A DNA stretch of 64,000 nt, taken from Devosia ginsengisoli (lineage in GTDB: Bacteria > Pseudomonadota > Alphaproteobacteria > Rhizobiales > Devosiaceae). The translations under genes and the position numbers were made by a program. The DNA lies in contig NZ_CP042304.1 in NCBI RefSeq assembly GCF_007859655.1, forward strand, positions 744,001 through 808,000, written 5' to 3'. Numbering within the stretch: position 1 is the stretch's first letter; the number at the start of each line of letters is the position of its first letter. This document shows, piece after piece, positions 1-8,835 of this stretch. A model generated the notes under the pieces. It did not search any database and was not told the origin of the DNA. It saw only the letters and a program-made list of their open reading frames with translations.

Positions 1-289
1 TAGAAATCACAGCTCTGCGACAGTCGTGTAACAGTCGCCCGAAACCCACATTCCAGCGCGGCGTGGCGCGTCAGGTTGTGTGGTGTATCATATTGAATTC
101 AATGAATATAATTTGGAACAATGGCGACGCCTCCACACGAGCTGCGATATTGCGACGGCGTCATGTCGCGGCGTTTCGGCGTAGCGCGGCGCGGGCACGG
201 GCGCGGAAGAATTTGTGTCGGAGAGACCCGGTCGGATGGTTTCGGGCGGCGGCGGGGCAGTTTCGAATGAAGCGCGCAAGTCGTTCCAG

Positions 290-311
290 TAATAGAATTG
301 ACGTTCTATTA
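290..311. promoter_or_regulatory. Operator-like palindrome
   Basis: TAATAGAA, six spacer bases (TTGACG), then TTCTATTA form a perfect 8-bp inverted repeat. The size and A/T-rich arms suit a dimeric HTH repressor site. No gene clearly starts just downstream on either strand, so the regulated unit may lie to the left of the window. Confidence 0.35.
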
Positions 312-365
312 TGACAGTGCGGGCATGGATGGGGAGATTCTGGATCGACTCGCGGAAACCAAGAC

Positions 366-388
366 GCTCCCGGATGGGATCCGGGAGC
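366..388 (-). terminator. Terminator hairpin after the SRPBCC gene
   Basis: Ten-base arms GCTCCCGGAT and ATCCGGGAGC enclose a 3-base loop, 34 bp beyond the stop codon of the minus-strand SRPBCC gene. On that strand it is followed by GTCTTGGTTTCC, which is only partly T-rich. Confidence 0.6.
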
Positions 389-421
389 GACGGATAGAAG
401 AATCAAAAGTTGTGTTGGGAC

Positions 422-904
422 CTAGACGCGGCTGGCCAGTTCTTCGAGCTGGGCGGCGCACATGCCCCAGCCTTCGTGGAAGCCCATCTGCTTGTGGGCG
501 GCGGCATCTTCGGCGGTCCAGTGACGGGCAATGGCGGTGTAGCGCGTCTTGCCCTCGCCGGCATCCTCGAAGGTCAGGATGGCGGTGAAGAAGGGCTTGG
601 CTGACGGCGCCCAGTCACCGGTAAAGGCATCGGTGAAGACCAGCTTTTCGTTGGGCACGATTTCGAGATATTGCCCGGCATTGGGATATTCGGTGCCGTT
701 CTCGTCGGCCATGGTCATCACATTGCCGCCGCCGGGGCGCAGGTCCATCTCGACCTTGGGCGTGGTCCAGGGCCTGGGGGCAAACCACTGCTTGATGAGA
801 TCAGGCTGGGTCCAGCACTGAAACACCTTGTCGCGCGGGGCATTGAGCAGGCGGGTCAGCACGAGGTCGCGGTCGGTATCCTGGGTGGGAAGCGCGTTGG
901 TCAT
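422..904 (-). CDS. SRPBCC (AHSA1/START-like) domain protein
   Basis: This 160-residue protein is almost entirely one SRPBCC/AHSA1 fold. It opens with RDLVLTRLLNAPRDKVFQCW and has the family pattern of a Trp-rich helix, WFAPRPWTTPKVEMDLRPGG and a closing long helix ending GMCAAQLEELA. The fold makes a hydrophobic ligand-binding cavity; no enzyme activity can be assigned. The start is well placed: GGAGG lies 6 bases before the ATG at 904. Homologues often pair with an ArsR repressor, but none is seen here. The divergent neighbour is a small HTH protein. A strong hairpin follows the stop. Confidence 0.85.
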   Translation of the reverse strand: MTNALPTQDTDRDLVLTRLLNAPRDKVFQCWTQPDLIKQWFAPRPWTTPKVEMDLRPGGGNVMTMADENGTEYPNAGQYLEIVPNEKLVFTDAFTGDWAPSAKPFFTAILTFEDAGEGKTRYTAIARHWTAEDAAAHKQMGFHEGWGMCAAQLEELASRV

Positions 905-1066
905 TGTAGTCCTCCTTGATGGGCAGTTTCATCATGGCGACGAGCGGCCGGACCGGCTTTCGACACGTCCCTTGTTGATTTTGATCTTTTTTGTGCTGCG
1001 GCGATGTCCCGGCTTGGCAGGCGGGCCCGGAGGATGTTTGCTGTAGCCAGCCCTAGGAGACCTGCC

Positions 1067-1387
1067 ATGACCGAGCCAGTGCCACCCATTACCGCGCCGC
1101 AAAGCCGGGCCGGCCGGGCCCTGGTCGGCTGGTCGATTTCCGGCCTCGCCGAAGCGACCAATGTGCCGGCCAGCGAAATCGAGCGTTTTGAAGCTGAAAC
1201 GCTGCGACCCGACGCCAATTGCCAGCGCGCCATCCGCGCCGCGCTGGAGGAGGCTGGCGTGGTCTTCCTGCCCGAGCAGGACGGGGTGGGCGCGGGGGTG
1301 CGCCTCAAATTCCCGCGCCAGACCGTCAAGCGCATCCAGACCTGGGAAGGCGAGGGCGGCACAACCGGCGAAGACGACATCGCCTGA
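1067..1387 (+). CDS. Short XRE-type helix-turn-helix protein
   Basis: The 106-residue product has a single HTH near residues 15-60 (GWSISGLAEATNVPASEIER), followed by an AIRAALEEAGVVFLPE segment. That arrangement is common in small alphaproteobacterial DNA-binding proteins annotated as transcriptional regulators. I chose ATG 1067 because AGGAGA precedes it by 6 bases and the HTH would otherwise carry an Arg-rich nonsense extension. It ends 23 bp before the beta-mannosidase gene on the same strand and could be cotranscribed with it. Its target is unknown. Confidence 0.75.
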   Translation: MTEPVPPITAPQSRAGRALVGWSISGLAEATNVPASEIERFEAETLRPDANCQRAIRAALEEAGVVFLPEQDGVGAGVRLKFPRQTVKRIQTWEGEGGTTGEDDIA

Positions 1388-1410
1388 CCTCTCTATAGCG
1401 AAAGCCTGCA

Positions 1411-3834
1411 ATGCCCCTTTCCCAACGGACCCTCGAGCAGGGCTGGACCCTGACCTGCGCCCGGCCGCGCGGCGCGCCGGCTTTGCCGGACACTATTCCG
1501 GCGACAATGCCGGGCACGGTGCATACCGACCTGCTGGCGGCGCGGCTGATCGCCGACCCCTATCTCGACCTCAACGAGATAACCGTCGATTGGGTGGGGC
1601 GCTGCGACTGGCGCTATGAACTGGAATTCGAGTGGCAGGACGATGGTGCCGATCATGTCGAGCTGGTCTGTCCCGGGCTCGATACCTTTGCGCAGATCGT
1701 GCTCAACGGCGCGATAGTGGGGGAAACGGCCAATATGAACCGGGAATACCGGTTCGATGTCCGCGGGCTGCTGCGGGCAGGGGCCAATACGCTGACGATC
1801 CTGTTCGAATCGGCCTGGACACGGGGCGAGGCGCTGGCGGCACAATATGAGCCGCGACCCAACAACTATCCCGGCCCGGCCAACCTGATGCGCAAGATGG
1901 CCTGCAATTTCGGCTGGGACTGGGGTCCGACGCTGGTCACGGCAGGCATCTGGAAGCCGATCCGGCTGGAAAGCTGGAGCAGGGCGCGCATTGCCAGCGT
2001 TCGCCCCGAGGTGACGCTGGAGGGTGCGGATGGTCGCGTGCGGGCGCATGTTGATGTGGAGGGCGGCGCGGGTTTGCGCCTACGGGCCAGTGTGGCCGGG
2101 ATAGTCAAAGAATTGCCGGTGGGTGCGGTGCTTGATCTTGTCGTGCCCAGTCCCGCTTTGTGGTGGCCGCATGGGCTGGGCAGCCAGCCGCTATATGAGC
2201 TGGTGGTGGACCTGTTGGATGAAGCGGGCGCCGTAACCGATTCCTGGCGCAGGAAAATCGGCTTTCGCTCGCTGCGGCTCGATACGGCGCAGGACGATAA
2301 GGGTACCGCCTTCACCTTCGTCATCAATGACACCGAGGTCTATATCTGCGGCGCCAACTGGATCCCGGACGATTGCTTCCTGCCGCGGGTGACGCCGGAG
2401 CGCTACGCCACCCGCATCGCGCAAGCCAAAGCCGCCAATATCAACATGCTGCGCGTCTGGGGCGGCGGTATCTACGAGACCGAGGCGTTCTACGAAGCCT
2501 GCGACGCGGCGGGCATGCTGGTCTGGCAGGACTTTTTGTTCGCCTGCGCCGCCTATCCGGAAGAAGGTGACCTGCCCGATGAGATCGAGGCCGAGGCACG
2601 GGACAATATCGTGCGGCTCATGCCGTATCCGTCGCTGGTGCTGTGGAACGGCAATAACGAGAATATCTGGGGCTGGTTCGACTGGGGCTGGCAGGACGTG
2701 CTGGAGGGACGGAGCTGGGGGCTCGGCTATTATCTCGACCTGCTGCCACGCCTGGTGGCGGAGCTCGATCCGACAAGGCCTTATTGGGCGGGGAGCCCCT
2801 ATTCCGGGTCGATGGATATCCATCCCAATGATCCCGCGCATGGCTGTTCGCATGTCTGGGACGTGTGGAACGAGGTCGGCTACGAGCATTATGCCGACAG
2901 CGTGCCGCGCTTCTGCTCCGAATTCGGCTGGCAGGCGCCGCCGACTTGGGCGACGCTGAGCCAATCGGTGCATGACCAGCCGATGACGCCGACCTCGCCG
3001 GGTGTGTGGCATCACCAGAAGGCGACATCAGGTAATGACAAGCTGCTGCGCGGGCTGGATGGGCACCTGCCGGCGCCTGGCAATATGGATGACTGGCACT
3101 ATGCCACCCAGCTCAACCAGGCGCGCGCCATCCGTTTCGGCGTGGAGCATTGGCGCAGTCATCGCGGCACCAATATGGGCGCTATCGTCTGGCAGTTGAA
3201 CGATTGCTGGCCGGTGACCTCATGGGCCGCCGTGGATGGCTATGGCCGGCGCAAGCCGCTCTGGTATGCGCTGCGCGCCGCCTATCATCCGCATCTGCTG
3301 ACGATCCAGCCTCGTGGGGAAAGGCTGCATGTCTTTGCGGTCAACGAGCGGACCTTGTTCTGGCGTGGGCCGGTGACGGTGAAGCGGGTGCGTTTCGATG
3401 GCACGGTGCTGGCGGAATGGACGCATTGGCGGCTGTGTGCCGACCGGCTGGATATCGCCGCGCTGGCCATCCCGGACGACGTGGCAAAGCCTCATAATCC
3501 GCGTGATGAAATGCTGGTGGCGACCATGCATGACAGCGTGGCGCAGTATTATTTCAACGAGGATGTTGACCTCGACCTGCCGGAGGCGCGGGCGGATATC
3601 GTCGTGGCGCGAGATGGCGGGGACTGGCTGGTGACGGTGACGGCGCGGAGCCTGCTGAAGGATCTGTGCCTGTTTGTGGACCGTATCCACCCCGATGCCA
3701 GCGTGGATGAGATGCTGGTGACGCTGCTGCCGGGGGAGAGCAGGGTGTTTCGGGTGAGTTGTGCTGTGGAGCTGGATGCGGGGATGCTGGGAGCGAGCCC
3801 GGTGTTTCGCTGTGCCAATCAGTTGGTGAGATAG
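1411..3834 (+). CDS. Beta-mannosidase, glycoside hydrolase family 2
   Basis: This 807-residue enzyme is predicted to release terminal beta-mannose from manno-oligosaccharides or N-glycan cores (EC 3.2.1.25). The N-terminal sugar-binding jelly roll has NFGWDWGPTLVTAGIWKPI, a beta-mannosidase hallmark. It is followed by an immunoglobulin-like domain and a TIM barrel with the acid/base motif WNGNNEN (Glu about 417) and the nucleophile motif SEFGW (Glu about 504). There is no signal peptide, so it should act in the cytoplasm on imported sugars. The length is typical. It lies next to the amino-sugar cluster but is separated from murQ by a palindromic repeat, and its own regulation is not evident. 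Confidence 0.92.
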   Translation: MPLSQRTLEQGWTLTCARPRGAPALPDTIPATMPGTVHTDLLAARLIADPYLDLNEITVDWVGRCDWRYELEFEWQDDGADHVELVCPGLDTFAQIVLNGAIVGETANMNREYRFDVRGLLRAGANTLTILFESAWTRGEALAAQYEPRPNNYPGPANLMRKMACNFGWDWGPTLVTAGIWKPIRLESWSRARIASVRPEVTLEGADGRVRAHVDVEGGAGLRLRASVAGIVKELPVGAVLDLVVPSPALWWPHGLGSQPLYELVVDLLDEAGAVTDSWRRKIGFRSLRLDTAQDDKGTAFTFVINDTEVYICGANWIPDDCFLPRVTPERYATRIAQAKAANINMLRVWGGGIYETEAFYEACDAAGMLVWQDFLFACAAYPEEGDLPDEIEAEARDNIVRLMPYPSLVLWNGNNENIWGWFDWGWQDVLEGRSWGLGYYLDLLPRLVAELDPTRPYWAGSPYSGSMDIHPNDPAHGCSHVWDVWNEVGYEHYADSVPRFCSEFGWQAPPTWATLSQSVHDQPMTPTSPGVWHHQKATSGNDKLLRGLDGHLPAPGNMDDWHYATQLNQARAIRFGVEHWRSHRGTNMGAIVWQLNDCWPVTSWAAVDGYGRRKPLWYALRAAYHPHLLTIQPRGERLHVFAVNERTLFWRGPVTVKRVRFDGTVLAEWTHWRLCADRLDIAALAIPDDVAKPHNPRDEMLVATMHDSVAQYYFNEDVDLDLPEARADIVVARDGGDWLVTVTARSLLKDLCLFVDRIHPDASVDEMLVTLLPGESRVFRVSCAVELDAGMLGASPVFRCANQLVR

Positions 3835-3853
3835 CGCGCCACCGCCACCGGCC

Positions 3854-3937
3854 GTCACCCTCGGGCTTGACCCGAGGGGGTTACACATGCCGAACGCGCC
3901 GTAAGTGCAGAGCCCTCGGGTCAAGCCCGAGGGTGAC
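3854..3937. repeat. REP-like palindrome pair (BIME-like)
   Basis: Two 25-base copies at 3854-3878 and 3913-3937 are perfect reverse complements. Each is itself nearly palindromic around the CCCTCGGG / CCCGAGGG core. The element lies between the convergent beta-mannosidase and murQ genes, and the spacer contains GTGCAGAGCCC. Diverged relatives occur at 10805-10885. It may also act as a bidirectional transcription barrier. Confidence 0.85.
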
Positions 3938-4862
3938 GATCGGTGGGTGGGACAGGTGAAGCGCTTAGCACCCCTATCGCCTTCAGCGCGGGCCGCAGCC
4001 GGCCTTCATTCGCCGCCAGTAAGCGTTCCGCGCCATCGACGCTATCCGCCCCGGCCGCCAGCAATATCGCCGTCTTCACCGCGCCGCCGGCCTGTTCCAG
4101 CGCGGCGGCGGCCTGGTCTTCCGACACCTGGCTTACGGCCATGACAATGCGTCTCGCGCGGCCGCGCAGTTTCATGTTGTCGGCGATCAAGCTGACCATA
4201 TAGCCGTCATGCACATGGCCGAGATGGATGGCCATCATGGTAGAGAGCATGTTGAGGGCGATCTTCTGCGCGGTGCCGGCGCCCATGCGGGTCGAGCCGG
4301 CAATCACTTCGGGCGGTGTCGGCAGGCAGATGGCGACGTCGACGCGATCGAATAGCGGCGCGCCGCTATTATTGCTGATGCCGATGGTTTTGGCGCCCGC
4401 AGCGCGAGCTGCCTCGACGGCGGCCATGGGATAGGGCGTGTAACCGCTGGCGGTGAGGGCGATGACGCAATCGCCCGGGCTGACCTGGACCGCCGCGATT
4501 TCGGCGCGGGCCGCATCGGCATCGTCTTCCGGGCCGCCCACCATGTCGATGAGGCCGGCAACGCCACCGGCCAGCAGGACCTCGATACGATCGCGGGCCA
4601 GGCCATAGGTGCCGGGCAGTTCGAGTGCATCGGCCAGCGCCATCAGCCCGGAACTGCCGGCCGCGACATAGACCAGCCTTCCGCCACAAGTGAGGCAATC
4701 GGCGGCCAGTTGCGCCGCCCTGGCGATATCGGGCACAGCCTGCTGTACCGCTGCGGCGGCCTCGGCCTGCGCGGCCGCGAGAATCGCCAGCGCCTCCTGC
4801 GGGGGCAGGGTATCGAAGCCCCTGGCGCGGGCATGCGTCATCTCGGTTCGGGTTGCGCTCAT
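3921..4862 (-). CDS. murQ: N-acetylmuramic acid 6-phosphate etherase
   Basis: MurQ cleaves the D-lactyl ether of MurNAc-6-phosphate to give GlcNAc-6-phosphate during recycling of peptidoglycan sugars. The 313-residue protein has the SIS fold with RLVYVAAGSSGLMALADA, an ALTASGYTPYPMAAVEAARA phosphosugar site and GSTRMGAGTAQKIALNMLST, all characteristic of MurQ/GckR-type SIS proteins. I used ATG 4862 rather than an upstream ATG because the family begins around MSATRTEMTHARARGF. It is divergent from the gntR-deaminase-nagA operon, whose enzymes consume its product. Its 3' end overlaps the REP-like element, so the last codons read through a repeat copy. That may explain the unusual C-terminal tail. 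Confidence 0.9.
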   Translation of the reverse strand: MSATRTEMTHARARGFDTLPPQEALAILAAAQAEAAAAVQQAVPDIARAAQLAADCLTCGGRLVYVAAGSSGLMALADALELPGTYGLARDRIEVLLAGGVAGLIDMVGGPEDDADAARAEIAAVQVSPGDCVIALTASGYTPYPMAAVEAARAAGAKTIGISNNSGAPLFDRVDVAICLPTPPEVIAGSTRMGAGTAQKIALNMLSTMMAIHLGHVHDGYMVSLIADNMKLRGRARRIVMAVSQVSEDQAAAALEQAGGAVKTAILLAAGADSVDGAERLLAANEGRLRPALKAIGVLSASPVPPTDRHPRA

Positions 4863-4885
4863 ACCGGTCTCCAGTCGCCGCAATA

Positions 4886-4902
4886 ATGCCAAAAAAATAC
4901 CA
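4886..4902 (-). promoter_or_regulatory. Candidate GntR operator upstream of murQ
   Basis: On the minus strand this reads TGGTATTTTTTTGGCAT and starts 24 bp before the murQ ATG. It matches 15 of 17 positions of the motif at 5019-5035 before the divergent gntR gene, and each copy is oriented toward its own gene. Confidence 0.5.
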
Positions 4903-5010
4903 CTTGTCTATATGACGGCCGGAATCGGGTTGCTCAACCAGGGATTTGCCCACCAAAACCCCAATTGCACCAGAGCCATGCCCCGATTGTGCAGAAACGT
5001 GATTTGGGGC

Positions 5011-5035
5011 TTGGTAAATGGTATTTTATTGGTAT
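5011..5035 (+). promoter_or_regulatory. Candidate GntR operator upstream of gntR-nag operon
   Basis: The block contains TTGGTA at 5011, TGGTAT at 5019 and TGGTAT at 5030. The last two are direct repeats with an 11-bp period, about one helical turn. The 17-mer TGGTATTTTATTGGTAT at 5019-5035 resembles the site before murQ. HutC-subfamily GntR proteins commonly recognise TGGT half-sites. Assignment to the adjacent regulator is inferred. Confidence 0.5.
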
Positions 5036-5126
5036 CATATTGCCGGGAGGATGGGCGACTGGTCAAACGACGGATTTTTAGTGATATGCAACGCGATGAC
5101 GGGCGCCACAAGGCGAGGGGGGAAGA

Positions 5127-5888
5127 GTGACCGACGTGTCGAACAGTTTCTTTGCCGACGGCCCTGTCGTGCTGCCCTCCGGCGGCCCGCTCTATCTGCA
5201 GCTCAAGCGCTGGATCGAGGATGCCATCCATAGCGGCGCCATCAATCCCGGCGACGCGCTGCCCTCCGAACGCGATCTGGCCACCAAGGTGGATGTCTCG
5301 CGCGTAACCGTGCGCAAGGCCGTGCTGCAGCTGGTCAAGGATGGCGTGCTGGTGCAGCGCCACGGCTCGGGCACTTTCGTGGCGCCGCAGACGCAGCGCG
5401 TCGAGCAGTCGCTGTCGCAACTCACCTCCTTCACCGAGGATATGGCGCGGCGCGGCATGGCGGTGCGGGCCGAATGGCTCGATCGTGGACTCTATCTGCC
5501 GTCGCCGGAAGAAACCGTGATTCTGGGACTTAGCTCGGGCGAGCAGGTGGCGCGCATTTCGCGCCTGCGGCTCACAGGCGATACGCCGCTGGCTATCGAG
5601 CGGGCGAGCCTGTCGTCGCGCATCTTGCCCGACCCGGCGGGTATTGGTGACAGCCTCTACAAGCATCTCGATAAATCGGGCAATCGACCCATCCGCGCCA
5701 TTCAGCGCATCCGGGCCGCCAACCTGGCCGATGAGGATGCCCATCTGCTGCAGGTGCCGGCCGGCTCGGCCGGGCTCAATATCGAGCGTACCTCCTACCT
5801 CGCCTCCGGGCGGGTCATCGAATTCACCCGCTCCATCTATCGGGGCGATACCTATGATTTCGTCGCCGAACTGCGGATTGGCGACTAG
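5127..5888 (+). CDS. GntR/HutC-family regulator of the amino-sugar operon
   Basis: This 253-residue protein has an N-terminal winged HTH (about residues 18-80; ALPSERDLATKVDVSRVTVR and GVLVQRHGSGTFV) and a C-terminal UTRA effector domain with RLRLTGDTPLAIERASL and ending RSIYRGDTYDFVAEL. HutC/UTRA regulators beside nag genes (NagR, NagQ, DasR types) usually sense GlcN-6-phosphate or GlcNAc-6-phosphate. The start is a GTG preceded by a purine-rich GAGGGGGGAA. It is the first gene of a tight operon with the SIS deaminase (23 bp) and nagA (ATGA overlap). The operator-like repeats upstream suggest autoregulation. Confidence 0.88.
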   Translation: MTDVSNSFFADGPVVLPSGGPLYLQLKRWIEDAIHSGAINPGDALPSERDLATKVDVSRVTVRKAVLQLVKDGVLVQRHGSGTFVAPQTQRVEQSLSQLTSFTEDMARRGMAVRAEWLDRGLYLPSPEETVILGLSSGEQVARISRLRLTGDTPLAIERASLSSRILPDPAGIGDSLYKHLDKSGNRPIRAIQRIRAANLADEDAHLLQVPAGSAGLNIERTSYLASGRVIEFTRSIYRGDTYDFVAELRIGD

Positions 5889-5911
5889 TCCGGCAATGGA
5901 GGCGGGAAGAC

Positions 5912-6940
5912 GTGAGCACTGAGACCTATATGCGCCAGGAAGTGGAGGCCATTCCCGGCGTCGTTGCCAATTTCCTCGACCAGTCCGGTTCGGTACTTGA
6001 TGCCGCCGCTGCGGCTTTGCGCGAGCGCGACCCGGCTTTGGTCGCCACGGTTGCCCGCGGTTCGTCCGATCACGCCTGTTCCTATCTCAAATATGCCATC
6101 GAGCTGACGCTCGGCCTACCGGTCGCCTCCATCGGGCCGTCAATTGCCTCGATCTATGGCAAGGATCTCAAGCTCGGCCGCGCTGCCACCATTGCCATTT
6201 CGCAATCGGGCAAGAGCCCCGATATTGTCGGCATGACGCAGTCGGCCCGCCGCTCGGGCGCCGCGACCATTGCCATCACCAATACGGCGGGCTCACCTTT
6301 GGCCGAGGCCTCCGATTTCACCATCGACTTGCATGCGGGGCCGGAAAAGTCGGTTGCGGCCACCAAGACCTTCGTGACTTCGGTCGTGGCAGGGCTGTCG
6401 CTCATCGCCCGCTGGAGCGGCGATACCGCGCTCGATGCCGCCGTCAATGCGCTGCCCGAATCCCTGGGCCAGGCCGTGGCCTGCGACTGGTCCGAGCTGG
6501 TCGGCGCGCTGGACGGACATAATGCGCTTTATGTGCTGGGGCGCGGGCCGGGCTTCGCCATCGCCAATGAGGCGGCGCTGAAATTCAAGGAAACCTGCAA
6601 TATCCAGGCCGAATCCTATAGCGCGGCCGAAGTGATGCATGGGCCGGTGGCCATCGTCACGCCGGGCTATCCGGTGCTGGGGCTGGCGGCGCGCGACGCG
6701 GCCGAGGCCTCCGTGGCCGACATGGCGCACAAGCTGGCCGGGCAGGGGGCTCTCGCCTTCCTCACCAGCGACCGGCCCGGCGCGGCGAAGGCCTTGCCCT
6801 TCGCTGCCACCGGCCACCCGATCACCGACCCGCTGGCGCTGATCGTTTCCTTCTATGGTTTCGTCGAAACGCTGTCGCGCCATCGCGGGCTCAATCCCGA
6901 TGTGCCGCCGGCCCTCAAGAAAGTGACGGAAACGGTATGA
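5912..6940 (+). CDS. SIS-domain glucosamine-6-phosphate deaminase (isomerising, NagB-II type)
   Basis: The 342-residue protein has two SIS domains resembling the isomerase half of GlmS, without its glutaminase domain. Motifs include ARGSSDHACSYLKYAIE, AISQSGKSPDIVGMTQSARR, KSVAATKTF and EAALKFKETCNIQAESYSAA. Next to nagA this composition points to a NagB-II deaminase, converting GlcN-6-phosphate to fructose-6-phosphate and ammonia. A fructosamine-type deglycase is a less likely alternative. The start is GTG 5912 behind GGAGGCGGGA. It would complete the path from MurNAc-6-P and GlcNAc-6-P to glycolysis together with murQ and nagA. Confidence 0.83.
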   Translation: MSTETYMRQEVEAIPGVVANFLDQSGSVLDAAAAALRERDPALVATVARGSSDHACSYLKYAIELTLGLPVASIGPSIASIYGKDLKLGRAATIAISQSGKSPDIVGMTQSARRSGAATIAITNTAGSPLAEASDFTIDLHAGPEKSVAATKTFVTSVVAGLSLIARWSGDTALDAAVNALPESLGQAVACDWSELVGALDGHNALYVLGRGPGFAIANEAALKFKETCNIQAESYSAAEVMHGPVAIVTPGYPVLGLAARDAAEASVADMAHKLAGQGALAFLTSDRPGAAKALPFAATGHPITDPLALIVSFYGFVETLSRHRGLNPDVPPALKKVTETV

Positions 6941-8091
6941 GCGACCTGCTTGCCATTAGCGGTGCCCGCATTTTCGACGGGCACCATTGGCATGATGACG
7001 CCGCGCTGCTGGTGGAATTTGGCCATGTTGCGGGAATTGCGGATGCGGTTCCGGCCAATGCCGAGCGAGTGCGGCTCGACGGTGGCATGCTCGTGCCCGG
7101 CTTTATCGACCTGCAGGTCAATGGCGGCGGCGGCGTGCTGTTCAACAACGATCCGTCAGTGGACGCCATCCGCACCATCTGCGCCGCCCATGCGCAATTC
7201 GGTACCACGGCGCTGCTGCCGACGCTGATCACCGATACCGTGCCGGTCAATATCGCCGCCATGGCCGCCGGCAAGACGGCGGCGGAGCAGGGCGTGCCCG
7301 GCTTTATCGGCCTGCATCTGGAGGGGCCGCATCTCTCGCTCGCCCGCAAGGGGACGCATGACCCTGCGCTGATCCGGCCGATGGACAGCGAGGATCTGGC
7401 GCGACTCGTCGCGGCGCGGGCCGGCCTGCCCAACCTGCTCTGCACGGTAGCGGCCGAGACCGTGACGCAAGATCAGGTCGCTGTCCTGGCCGATGCGGGG
7501 ATCATCGTCAGCATCGGCCATTCCGATGCCGATGCCGCCACAACAGGCGCTGCCTTTGCCGCCGGCGCCAGCATGGCGACGCATCTGTTCAATGCCATGA
7601 GCCAGCTGGGCAATCGCGAACCCGGCGTGGTCGGCGCGGTGCTGACCGGCGACGGCGTTTCCGCCGGGCTGATTGCCGACGGCATCCATGTCCATCCGGA
7701 CGCGATCCGCATTGCCTTGCGTGCCAAATCCGGGCCGGGCCGCATCTTCCTTGTTACCGACGCCATGTCGCAGACCGGCACCGATATCAAGACGCTGACG
7801 CTCAATGGCCGCACGATTACGCGCGCCGACGGCGCCCTGCGCCTGGCCGACGGCACGCTGGCCGGCGCCGATCTCGACATGATCGACGCGGTGGAATTCA
7901 TGCATAGCCGCATCGGCCTCCCCTTCGAGGAGGCGGTGCGCATGGCCTCGCTCTATCCGGCCGAGGCCATGGGCATCGAAGGCGAATTCGGCCATTTGCG
8001 CCCGGGCGCTGTCGCGAGCTTCGTGCACCTGTCGGACGAGCGGAAGGTGCGCGCGACGTGGATCGGTGGTGCGGAAGTGTTTCGCGCCTGA
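6937..8091 (+). CDS. nagA: N-acetylglucosamine-6-phosphate deacetylase
   Basis: NagA removes acetate from GlcNAc-6-phosphate, making GlcN-6-phosphate for the upstream deaminase. The 384-residue protein shows the amidohydrolase metal and active-site elements VPGFIDLQVNGGGG, GLHLEGPHLS, SIGHSDADA and ATHLFNAMSQ, plus FLVTDAMSQTG with the catalytic Asp. The length matches the family. Its ATG overlaps the deaminase stop codon (ATGA), so the two genes are translationally coupled in the gntR operon. No sugar kinase or transporter for this path is present in the window. Confidence 0.92.
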   Translation: MSDLLAISGARIFDGHHWHDDAALLVEFGHVAGIADAVPANAERVRLDGGMLVPGFIDLQVNGGGGVLFNNDPSVDAIRTICAAHAQFGTTALLPTLITDTVPVNIAAMAAGKTAAEQGVPGFIGLHLEGPHLSLARKGTHDPALIRPMDSEDLARLVAARAGLPNLLCTVAAETVTQDQVAVLADAGIIVSIGHSDADAATTGAAFAAGASMATHLFNAMSQLGNREPGVVGAVLTGDGVSAGLIADGIHVHPDAIRIALRAKSGPGRIFLVTDAMSQTGTDIKTLTLNGRTITRADGALRLADGTLAGADLDMIDAVEFMHSRIGLPFEEAVRMASLYPAEAMGIEGEFGHLRPGAVASFVHLSDERKVRATWIGGAEVFRA

Positions 8092-8835
8092 CTAGCCCCG
8101 CCCGATATAGGGCATGGTGGTCGCCATGACAGTCATGAACTGCACATTGGCCGAGAGCGGCAGGCCGGCCATGTAGAGCAGTGCGTCGACGACATGGCGC
8201 AGATCGAAGGTCGGCTCCGGCATGATTGTGCCATTGGCCTGCAGCGAGCCGGCATTCATGTGGCTGGTCATGTCGGTGGCCGCGTTGCCGATATCGATCT
8301 GTCCGCAGGCAATATTGAAGGCGCGGCCATCGAGCGAGATCGCCTTGGTCAGCCCGGTAATGGCGTGCTTGGTCGCCGTATAGGAGGCGGCGCCCGGCCT
8401 GGGCACATAGGCCGAGATCGAGCCATTGTTGATGATGCGCCCGCCCTGGGGGTTCTGGTCGCGCATGGCGCGGAACGCTTCGCGCGCCACATAGAAGGCG
8501 CCGTTGAGATTGGTATCGACCATTTCCCGCCAGGTGACGACATCGAGATCGCCGAAGGAAACAGCCGGTGCGAAGCGGCCTGCATTATTGAACACCAGGT
8601 CGACCCGGCCATAGCGCTCTTTGACCCCGGCGAAGAAATGCGCCACCGCCGTCGGGTCGGTCACGTCGCATTCGGCCCAATACCCCTTGGTCTCGACCGC
8701 CACGGTTTGCAGCGCGTCGGCCCGCCGCCCGCAAATGGCGACATCGTATCCCGCCGCGGCCAGGCCCAGCGCCGCGGCCTTGCCGATGCCCGAACTTCCC
8801 CCAGTGATGACGGCAACCTTCTTCTGGCTTTGCAT
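8092..8835 (-). CDS. Short-chain dehydrogenase/reductase
   Basis: This 247-residue classical SDR has the cofactor motif [14 protein letters not shown] near the N-terminus, the NNAG motif, the serine in NNGSISAY and the YTATK catalytic Tyr/Lys. An NADP preference is plausible from GRRADAL after beta-strand 2. ATG 8835 is preferred over an ATG 60 bases upstream because GGGAG precedes it and the Rossmann fold starts directly after. It converges on nagA with no gap, stop codon beside stop codon. The substrate cannot be deduced; nothing links it to the amino-sugar path except position. Confidence 0.85.
   Translation of the reverse strand: MQSQKKVAVITGGSSGIGKAAALGLAAAGYDVAICGRRADALQTVAVETKGYWAECDVTDPTAVAHFFAGVKERYGRVDLVFNNAGRFAPAVSFGDLDVVTWREMVDTNLNGAFYVAREAFRAMRDQNPQGGRIINNGSISAYVPRPGAASYTATKHAITGLTKAISLDGRAFNIACGQIDIGNAATDMTSHMNAGSLQANGTIMPEPTFDLRHVVDALLYMAGLPLSANVQFMTVMATTMPYIGRG

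Larger units (their letters stand above)
1..421. other. Intergenic region at the left window edge
   Basis: I see no convincing gene here. The short open frames have low-complexity Arg/Ala-rich translations typical of chance frames in GC-rich DNA. Bases 85-125 are notably AT-rich and include the palindrome TTGAATTCAA. A perfect 8-bp inverted repeat lies at 290-311 and a strong hairpin at 366-388; both are listed separately. The tail of an upstream gene may end just outside the window. Confidence 0.5.

Noticed and set aside
63..314. 83-codon plus-strand frame
   Set aside because: Arg/Ala-rich low-complexity translation without homology-like features; it runs over the palindrome at 290.
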